Part shown: positions 55,795 through 64,000 of the stretch, one piece after another | How positions within the stretch are numbered: position 1 is the first letter of the stretch | Layout of the letters: every line of letters starts with the position of its first letter | DNA from: Dysidea avara | Lineage: Eukaryota; Porifera; Demospongiae; Dictyoceratida; Dysideidae | NCBI RefSeq assembly: GCF_963678975.1 | Contig: NC_089273.1 | Span: 8,804,614 to 8,868,613 of the forward strand | Length of the DNA stretch: 64,000 bases | Reading direction: 5' to 3' | The notes under the pieces: generated by a model | Databases searched by the model: none | Seen by the model: only the letters and a program-made list of their open reading frames with translations | Told to the model about the DNA's origin: nothing | Translations under genes and position numbers: made by a program

Positions 55795-57242
55795 TGTGTT
55801 CTTGCTTTGAAAATGTGATTTAAATCTAGGAAATAACAACCATAATAATTATGTTTTTACTGGCTTGTAAAGGCCTACATGTTATGCAGGTGTGCAACTC
55901 TTGAAGCATCGTGGATAAACTTTCTGAAAGATTTCTACTTGTGATTACTTTATATACAACAACAAAATTAATATGTTATGCTTTACGCCATATGTCAAAA
56001 ATAGTTTTTTGCTTGTAATCACTTTGCACTTTGAAGCCTTTACAATCTTTTAGTTTTTGAAGTATATACATTAGAAGTCTATAATGTGTGCAATCACACT
56101 TGTAAAATCAGTTTGGCTTCACAACAGAACTTTGTCTTTACTAGATTATTACACATTTGTATCACGTGTCACACACAGATGTGGAAAACAGCATGCAAAA
56201 GGCACATCTGAGGCTAAACTAATGTCTAACTGTTGCAAAACCAACCTGAAATGTTAACCAGACTTGAGGACTAGCATGAATATTTAATACTTTAAATTAA
56301 TTTCTCTAATAAAACAACCAATCACTGCCTGTCAAAAATCCTAATTGAGCAGCGCAATTTGAAAATTGCTCAAAAATTGTTATAATAGACCAACACCTAA
56401 CACCAGTAAAGAAGTCAGCAATTGGCTGTTTCGGCGCTTCTGTAAACCATGCAAGAGCAAAGGTAGTTAAGTACAGCAGTAATACAGCTGCTATTACTGT
56501 TATTCACTTACTGGCTAACTTCAGCATAGAATTCTTCACTCACTTGCCTAGACTACTAGGCAGATGCTAGCAGCATCATAGGGCGAGCCTGAAGGGAATA
56601 AGTGTTTTATGTTATTATCTTTGTGGTTGTATAGCTTGTAAATATCTCATGTACCTCTAGCATTTTTTTTTTTTTTAATTTAGAAGCTATGGCTAGGTAA
56701 TATGTTGTGGGTAATTCATTTATTGATGATTATTATAGTTTTACAGGTAATGCTGCTTGGAGTATAGGTCATAATTGAATGTTGGTCTTATTATCTAGCC
56801 ATTCATGCTAATGGAAGATAAGCACATTATATAAAAGTACGGGGTTGAAATGTGGTTTGAGCACCAGTAGGAAAAGGACAGGAAAAGCACAGGTAATGTA
56901 CCATTCACATTGGAATTCATTTAAGGGATTTTTTCCTCTGGCTGGCCATGTTACTGTAGTTGATTGCAATGAATGTTTGATATTTTGCTCCTCGGTCATG
57001 GTCTGAGGAATGGTTGGAACAAAAGTTCTACGTACGTATATCTGGGTTGTTGTGATCTTCTGTTATGTTTGTAGGTGAATCAGGTTGCTTTACATGTGTA
57101 GGTCAGATGGCACGGATACTGTAGGTACATTTGTAAGATGATCATTTTCAGGTAAAGCTAATATATTATCATGATTGATTGTAATATTACTGAAGTATAC
57201 ATTATTTGTTATCAACCACTGCAAGGCAGTCAGTATTTTTGA
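55795..57242. other. Unique non-coding stretch
   Basis: No frame above about 63 codons and no repeat family recognised. A T homopolymer of about 12 lies near 56667. Confidence 0.5.
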
Positions 57243-57677
57243 TCATCGCACACGTATAACTGGTGCAATTAACATTTGTTCTACTTTTGACAATCCCTAC
57301 AAAAGGAAGTATTAAATGGTTATTAGACATCATGTGTGAGAGGAACATAACTTACAATAAGTTCTGGACCAGGATCCATATTATTAGCAGCAGAAAATAG
57401 CTTTGGGACATGGCTATCATTGTGACAACGCCTACAGGTACTTATGTCAATTATTGAAATGCTTGGGAATTTTTCAAGACATATTGAACAGTGCCAATTC
57501 AGCATGAAATTCTGTAATCTTGGCAATGAATGCAGGGTCACTAATGTCAACTGGCACATGACGTTTGACATGTTGTGATTGGTCCACATTCACATCAGTA
57601 TTTGCTACTACAAACACTATCAATATAAACAAATCATGAAAATGAGTCACAATAGTTATTGTTAGTGTGATATGCAC
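57243..57677 (-). pseudogene. Helitron-type protein fragment (DUF6570-like region), frameshifted
   Basis: The minus strand encodes HVKRHVPVDISDPAFIAK and ITEFHAELALF. A frame change near 57490 follows, then CSICLEKFP, CRRCHND and KLFSAANNMDPGPELI. A 59-bp intron with GTAAGT donor at 57355 and TTTTGTAG acceptor ending at 57297 joins in phase to GLSKVEQMLIAPVIRVR, then a stop. The CxxC pairs, the F/YSxxNxMDPG string and LxxVEqMLIA are what I recall of the region upstream of the Helitron helicase-like domain in Pif1/Helitron proteins. The Rep and helicase parts are absent. A relic. Confidence 0.65.
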
Positions 57678-57787
57678 ATATAAACCATCTGCAAGAATGT
57701 GGTAGTGAATTTAGACCATAATCAGTTATATTTTTTATCAGTTGTATAGGATTCAGTTTAATATTTTATGAACAGCAATTACTAATC

Positions 57788-58076
57788 TATTATGCGCATA
57801 TCAATGTTTTGCCCCTGAACACGGGCAGAGGTGGGGGATAGGTGGGGATTTGACATCTAAAAATTCTTATCCCCACTACCTGGGGCTACTTTTGATGTCG
57901 AATCCCCACTTATCCCCAGTAAAAGACCACGAAACACTCGCTACGTGCCCTCGTAGCATCAAATATCCCACCACCTGGGGCACGGTTTGAGGTCGATTCC
58001 CCTACTAATCCCCGCCTAACCCCCACTTCTGCCCGTGTTCACAGTAGTGGGGCAAAACATCGATAGGTGCATTATA
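57788..58076. repeat. 289-bp foldback MITE
   Basis: TATTATGCGCATATCAATG on the left; reverse complement TATAATGCACCTATCGATG on the right. Both are followed by TTTTGCCCC, GAACACGGGCAGA and GTGGGGATT-type G runs. Confidence 0.85.
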
Positions 58077-59497
58077 CTCAAATATTTTTGTGAGTTTTAC
58101 AAATTTATATATAACAAACGTACTAATCCTGCCTTCTCTGCTGTATGATTGCGTCCCTTTACTCTTGTGTAAATTGAGCACGTCTTCTCTGATATTCAGT
58201 TTCTCCTTCGTCTTTCTTCTGCTACCTGTGAAGTTTCTCGATCTCCTCTCAATCTATACTGCTCTCTTCTCTAAGGCGTTCTTCCCTATCCATCAGGGAC
58301 AACGAAGTTTATTTCATGGCGTGGTAGACGAGAGGAGCAGTGCTATAATCTACGCCGTTTTTTTCCGTGACATGGTCGATGACACGAGCATGTATGGAAG
58401 TGCTGTAATCTTCGCCGTTTACTTTACCGTGGCATGGAGTATAGTGGGCATCAATTCGGTAAGTTTCCGATTTCTTTTGTAATTGTTTGTGCATGGTTGA
58501 TGACACGAATTTACGTAGGCGACTCCCTAGTGTGGGACTCTCTCAGGCTCGTCCCAACAAGCTGTCTAGCACAATCAAAAATGGCAATTCCGTGACCACT
58601 CTTCGGCTAATATATTTTGATGATTGATTTCACTTCTTTGAGTCATTTATTGAAAATTTAGCTCCCAGGTCCCTCCCAAAAGTCCCGGCATTTTTGCTAT
58701 GGCGCGAAATTAAATATGTTTGCTAGTGCAACCTAAAATCGGGGTATGCTGCGTACAATAGTCCACCAAGACATCGTTTAGGATAAATAAACCTCACTGA
58801 TTCCAACTCTGTCATCAGTTTCATGCTATGACCTTTATTAGACCCAATGATAGCTTCAACTGGAGGAGAGAAAAAACAACATAAAATCTAGGTAGATGCT
58901 TCAGTATATATATGTAGAAACTTGCATAAGACAAGATGAAACTTGCACATTTGATAAGGTAGCAGTATATGCAGGAATATCAAGTGTGTCGTGTGGCCTT
59001 AACAAAATATTTGGTCCGGGTGTATAAACGGTCCGGCCGGACCGCATATGTTCGACATAAATGGTCCGGCCGGACCAGCTTTGACAGCAAAAATGGTCCA
59101 ACCCGAGCAAAACTGGTCCTGGTTATAAATGTCAATGCTATTAAAGCTAAGCCACTCGATACTACTTGTTGTGATTAGCTATACTGAGCTACAAAACTGA
59201 TAATTCAACCGAGGCTAATACCAACTTAACCAAAGTCAAAGGCTAGAGACAGTTCGTCCTCAGCACTGAGTTAGCGAATACTGGTGGAGTACCATCTTCG
59301 CATTGTAGCTACCTTCACAAAGTTACAGACAGTTGCTGAAGAAGTTGGCGCCTAGCAAACTATAATATTGCTAACTTATAGCTAGCTATTACTGCACACA
59401 GTTTCATTCGCGTCTCTTTCCCGGACAGAGGCGTAACTAGCCAGAACCCGGGCCACTTGGGTCCCAGGCCAGGCGGCATCAATTATTGTACACTAAA
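58077..59497. other. Non-coding stretch with GC-rich palindromes
   Basis: A 130-codon frame (58090-58482) is hydrophobic and partly built from a duplicated segment of about 65 bp (GTCGATGACACGAGCATG type); I do not call it. Two copies of the palindrome GGTCCGGCCGGACC lie at 59029-59080 with further GGTCC motifs. GAGGCGTAACTAGCCAGAAC at about 59427 resembles the GTGGCGTAGCCAG end at 49274. Confidence 0.5.
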
Positions 59498-60268
59498 ATC
59501 CCATCCAAAAACAACTTATAGCTGTAAAAAAAGTGCGCATCCAAGTAAAGCAGAGTTAACTGCAACAAAAAGTAATTATATCATAATGCGGCCATGTGCG
59601 AGGTGTGCAAGTTGTAAAATTAATATTAGCTAATCACATAATACAATGTTATTGTTAAAGTGTTAATGAGAACTATGTGATGCTGCTAGTTTTTAAGTGT
59701 GTGAGCATCTTCATAAATGCCACACAAATTTAATTCTCAATAAAACAATGTGTATAGATTCTCTGATAGCAATAAATAGTTTGAGTTTGGCCACCTTTCC
59801 TGGCTTATTAAAGTATTAATGAGAACTATGTGATGCTGCTAGTTTTTACGTGTGTGAGCATCTTCATAAATGCTACAAAAATTTAATTCTCAATAAAGCA
59901 ATGTGTATAGATTCTCTGATAGCAATAAATAGTTTGAGTTTGGCCACCTTTCCTGGCTACGAACAAAGGAAAGGTGGCCAAACTCAAACTATTTATTGCT
60001 ATCAGAGAATCTATACACATTGCTTTATTGAGAATTAAATTTGTGTAGCATTTATGAAGATGCTCACACACTTAAAAACTAGCAGCATCACATAGTTCTC
60101 ATTAATACTTTAACAATAACATTGTATTATGTGATTAGCTAATATTAATTTTACAACTTGCACACCTCGCACATGGCCGCATTATGATATCATTACTTTT
60201 TGTCGCAGTTAACTCTGCTTTACTTGGCGCGCACTTTTTTACAGCTATAAGCTGTTTTTGGATGGGAT
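59498..60268. mobile_element. 771-bp foldback element with internal duplication
   Basis: Ends ATCCCATCCAAAAACA and inverse. Inside each end is a hairpin of ACAGCTATAAGCTGT type (degenerate on the left), then AAAAAA-GTGCGC. A segment of about 145 bp (containing CTATGTGATGCTGCTAGTTT) occurs twice directly (from about 59666 and 59815) and once inverted (to about 60105). Nearly identical 62-codon frames on opposite strands (59850-60038, 59883-60071) are a by-product of the palindrome. Confidence 0.85.
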
Positions 60269-61094
60269 TTCAATACTTTTTGTTAGAATAAGTAATGCAC
60301 TGTTGATAACAGTAGGTGAGTTTCCATGGTTTTGACAGAAATCCTAGATAACAGTGACAGAATATTAAAATATAACTAATTTTAGTGGCCATGGCCGCCC
60401 ACATGGGGGGTAACTGGGGTTTTTTCCCCCGGCCCCAGCCCGAAAGGGGCCCCTTGAATACCTGTTTAAAGAAAGATCGATATACTCTAATAGAGCAGTC
60501 AGGATCTAGACCCTTCCTTGCCATTGGGCCCCTCTTTAACTCTTTTCCCTGGGCCCCCTAATTTCTCGGGGCGGCCCTGTTAGTGGCATGCAACTGCAGT
60601 CAACTAACACCCATTTTAACTAGTAAACCCTTAATAACACTTTGCCTTTCATCTTGTACTGTATTAAAACGATCAAGATACTCTATTAGAGCAGTCACAA
60701 AACAGTTGTAACACAGCAATCAATATTTAACATAGTTACAACTTCTGCTTAGCATCAGATTGTATACTTTAAATTACTGTTTTTTTAGGCGTGTTAGATC
60801 GTGTTCGTAGCTCCTAAAAACGCTAAAGAATTCTCTCCGCTTTCCTGACTTACAGGGAAAGCTTTCGTGCTTTGTTCCTTGATTCTTCGACTACAGTGCA
60901 GCGGAGTCGTCATCTATACCATAGAGGTTATCGACGAACAATGCCCAAGCATGGACAAAAAACGGGGGTGTCTATTTTACGGACCCGACCGGACCGTCGG
61001 ACCGGAAGTTTCTGCTTAGCAAGCTAGGTGTTTAGCAGGTATATTTTACGGACCAGACCTGAAGAGTTATAATTAAGGCATGCGTGCACGTGGA
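60269..61094. other. Non-coding stretch with a GC-rich inverted repeat
   Basis: About 60385-60600 has GTGGCCATGGCCGCCC and inverse-like GGGGCGGCCCTG ends around G/C runs. ACTCTAATAGAGCAGTCA motifs at about 60484 and 60679. TCTATTTTACGGACC near 60972 and TATTTTACGGACC near 61042 recall the ends at 17984. No gene. Confidence 0.5.
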
Positions 61095-62550
61095 TAGGGT
61101 CCGCAATCCGAAAAATCAACTTCTACAAATCAATTCCCCTACCATTGTGGGATGTTCATTGTAGTATCCCATTGCTTGATCCACCATGAAACTGGTGGCA
61201 CGATTGTTGTCTTTACAGAAATATCGTTTTCAGTATCTCGCAAGATGCAAAATTTATTTTTTAAATTTCGTGCTCCACACAAAGGACCGGATGAGTTGTT
61301 GTAGTTGAAAAGTACGTAAAGAAATAAGTAAATGATCTGCTGGGTGCCCGGCACAGGGTTGTTTTCTTTGAAAAAACAGACAGAGATACAAAGTTTCGAA
61401 TTCAAACTGCCCTACCACTCAGGGTAAGAGAAGCCAACTCTTCCTCATAGTGTTTCGATACGGTTGGGTACATAGTCTGTCTATGCTGTTAGTTTGGAAA
61501 AGATCTGAGACTTCTCACCATCTGGGTGACGAGCGTCAAATTTTTCTGCAGCATCAAAGAATTGTGTCGCGCTTTCTAGCCATTTCCAGTGCTTCTGCAG
61601 CCACAACAATCATCAATTATAAACTAAAACTATGGCAAAAGATGTCCCTGAACGTTTGGTAGCAGCGGTTGTCAATTATTATTTCATCCACGGCTTCCAC
61701 GCCTCGCTCTAAGCTATGCATCCAGGGAGGCAGCAAAATCGTCCAAATTTGACTTCACCCCTCACGCTCCACAGCAGCTTCAAGTTTTCACTAGATCACC
61801 CTACATCACCATTATGCTGCAAAACATCCAAAACAAACCGAAAAAAGCACAAAATCTTTCATTTTTGATTCGAGCTGGGTGGAGCTCCTGGTGAGCTGCT
61901 GGTATACTGCACCATATGAAATCACAGAAACACCAACTACTACTACTACCAAACGTTTTGATCCATCATTTATCATCATTCTAAACAAAATTAAGTGACC
62001 AGTGTGTCATCAGAAGTACTGGAAAGCACTTTGGTACCATTGAGAGAATCCCTTGAAATGACGCACGAAAATTTTGACGTTCTTCACCCAGATGGTGAGA
62101 AGTCTCAGATCCTTTCTAGACTAACAGCATAGACAGACTATGCATCCAACCTTATCACATCACTATGAGGAAGAGTTGGCTTTTCTTGTCTTGGCTGGTA
62201 GGGCAGTTTGAATTCGAAAATTTGTGTTTCGCTCTCTGCTTTTTGAGAGAAAGCAACCCTGTGCCGGGAACCCAGTGAACCATTTGCTTATTACTGTGCG
62301 TACTTTTTAACTACATAAACTCTAGATAATACCTAGCTAAGTAGCAAGTTCTATCCTGTTCTTTGTGTGGAGCACGAAATTTAAAAAATAATTTTTGCAT
62401 CTCACGAAATACTAAAATCGATATTTCTGTGAAGACAACAATCGTGCCTCCGGTTTCATGGTAGATCTAGCAATGGGATACTGCAATGAACAACCCACAA
62501 TGGTAGGGGGATCGATTTGTAAAAGTTGATTTTTCGGATTGCGGACCCTA
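61095..62550. mobile_element. 1.46 kb foldback element with hAT-like features
   Basis: TAGGGTCCGCAATCCG at the left and its perfect inverse at the right. Arms of about 450 bp (61095-61545 against 62080-62550) share GTGTGGAGCACGAAATTT and ATCTGGGTGA. ACGTGGA flanks both sides (61088-61094, 62551-62557), a 7-bp and possibly 8-bp duplication. Non-coding. Confidence 0.82.
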
Positions 62551-63295
62551 ACGTGGATCGATATTTCCATGATCGTGAGTGTTTTTTAAATTCCGTGTGC
62601 AAAGCTCTAAATAAAGGCTGAAAGCTTGTGAGAGGTGATATTTTCCGGCCTCATCAGAGCTAGTGGAGTTCGGTAGCTATCTCAGCATAATGTAGTGTGT
62701 CATTGTTTCGAAGTAGACAAGAATGAAGATTTAGCCGCACACGAAGTCGTAAGACTGGTTAATTTAAAGCTTTAGTGCAGGCGAGTGCAGGTGATTCGGG
62801 GACGGAGATTGCAGATTAGCTATGTAGGTTTAAGATTAGATAGCTACTGGAAAGTCAGCTCAGCTGGTTTTCCCAGGGGGTGAAAATCCCCAAAAGGTAC
62901 AATCACATGCATACTGTACATTCTATTAAACTAATAATTAAGATTAATTAAGTAAGTGTGCAAGGCCATGTGTGACTTCTCTGGGGAGGCATATTTTTAA
63001 GCCTATAAGAGTGTAATCCACGAAAGTAAACTCCCACTGTAGTTATTTGTTGCTAGTTGTGTGTCTCTGAGCTGCTGAGCAGTCTGAGCAAGAAATTTTT
63101 CAGAAGGACAGTTAGTTATTGCTGCATCCCAGAGCCAAAACATTGTTGCAGTGTGTAACCAACGGCAGACTGATCCAGCATTGATTAGCACTTTTTCTTC
63201 TGATACAGATCAAGGAAAATTGGTCAGTCAAAAATAATAGCTATGGCCTTTTTTATAATACTTGCAATTGTGTTTTACGTACGTAGCTATAGCAT
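62551..63295. other. Unique stretch, no assignable gene
   Basis: A 62-codon minus-strand frame (63003-63191, VCRWLHTATMFWLWDAA) extends upstream to an AG at about 63205 that could be a splice acceptor, but no family is recognisable and no donor is convincing. Confidence 0.35.
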
Positions 63296-64000
63296 GTAGA
63301 GAGTTCAGCTACAAAGAAAGCACCATGTAGAGAGTTCAGCTGCAAACAAATCACCCTGTAGAGGGATCAGCTAAAAGAAGTTACCTTGTAGAGAGTTCAG
63401 CTACAAAGAAACCATCATGTAGAGAGTTCAGCTGCAAACAAATCACCTGTAGAGAGTTCAGCTACAAACAAATCTCCCTGTAGAGAGATCAGCTAGGAGA
63501 AGTTTCCTTGTAGAGAGTTCAGTTACAAAGAAACCACCATGTAGAGAATTCATTTACGAACTAGTGACCCTGTAGAGACATCAGCTAGAAGAAGTTACCT
63601 TGTAGAGAGTTCAGCTACATAGAAACCATTCTGTGAAGAGCTCAGCTGCAAACAAATCACCTGTACAAAATTCAGCTACAAACAAATCACCCTGTAGAGA
63701 GATCAGCTAGAAGAAGTTACCTTGTTGATAGTTCAGCTACAAACAAATCACCCTGTAGAGAGATCAGCTAGAAGAAGTTACCTTGTAGAGAGTTCAGCTA
63801 CAAAGAAACCATCATGTGGAGAGTTCAGCTGCAAACAAATCACCTGTAGAGAGTTCAGCTACGAACAAATCTCCCTGTAGAGAGATCAGCTAGGAGAAGT
63901 TTCCTTGTAGAGAGTTCAGTTACAAAGAAACCACCGTGTAGAGAATTCGTTTACAAACTAGTGACCTTGTAGAGACATCAGCTAGAAGAAGTTACCTTGT
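63296..64000 (+). repeat. Minisatellite array (copy H, continues past window)
   Basis: About 23 forward 30-31 bp units starting abruptly after unique DNA, with no module. A longer block (AATCACCTGTAGAGAGTTCA through ACATCAGCTAGAAGAAG) repeats at about 63440-63590 and 63838-63990. The order resembles array F. Confidence 0.94.

Noticed and set aside
58090-58482. 130-codon open frame on the plus strand
   Set aside because: Hydrophobic composition from T-rich DNA, a duplicated segment inside it, no domain, and it begins inside the flank of a foldback element.
59850-60071. Two nearly identical 62-codon frames on opposite strands
   Set aside because: They are the two arms of one palindrome, not two genes.
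63003-63191. 62-codon minus-strand frame with a possible splice acceptor
   Set aside because: Protein-like in composition, but no recognisable family, no convincing donor and no paralogue in the window. Left as unassigned.

Overview
The window looks like invertebrate metazoan DNA: AT-rich, very rich in repeats, with TATA and poly(A) signals and a small spliced intron in a transposon relic. A sponge is my best guess, from the intronless fibrinogen-domain genes and the general texture, but nothing in the sequence proves the phylum. There are no operons, rRNA genes or CRISPR arrays. Genuine host coding sequence is sparse.

Host genes: five copies of one family of secreted, single-exon fibrinogen-related (FReD, fibrinogen C-terminal domain) proteins, all on the minus strand. 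Two are intact (FReD-1, 2318-3061; FReD-5, 51087-51863). Two carry a single frameshift (FReD-2, 4476-5235; FReD-3, 24724-25463). One is a 5'-deleted relic (FReD-4, 33943-34415). Each shares a TATA region (lost in FReD-4), a conserved block of about 160 bp starting 170-200 bp upstream of the ATG, and a 3' flank in which three copies keep an AATAAA signal. An orphan copy of the upstream block (43070-43172) marks a sixth, lost member.

Mobile DNA dominates. The main actor is a composite repeat with the order: module of about 0.8 kb starting CAAGACAC, array of a 30-31 bp minisatellite (0.5-6 kb), linker of about 200 bp, then a near-perfect palindrome of about 325 bp bounded by ATCTAATC/GATTAGAT. 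Complete copies are A (7496-13384, +), C (26120-33399, -) and B (35129-38849, +). Partial or decayed copies lie at 1-1070, 21188-22517, 40114-43066, 44763-46700 and 63296-64000. C and B face each other across FReD-4 and form a mirror-symmetric 12.7 kb structure.

Region by region: 1-5.7 kb holds a composite tail, a TIR element and FReD-1/2. 5745-21124 is bounded by hAT-like ends and a perfect 8-bp duplication (CAAAGCAT); it contains composite A, a mariner-like MITE, a 5.5 kb TIR insertion and several foldbacks. 21-35 kb holds composites E and C with FReD-3/4. 35-47 kb holds composites B, F and a decayed copy. 47-51 kb holds a hAT MITE and a LINE fragment interrupted by another element. 51-56 kb holds FReD-5 and a pogo/Tigger-like element filled by a 73-bp satellite. 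57-58 kb holds a Helitron-type protein relic. 57.8-62.6 kb holds foldback elements, and the window ends in another minisatellite array.

Several insertions were delimited from the sequence itself by target-site duplications or by uninterrupted homologous copies elsewhere in the window.
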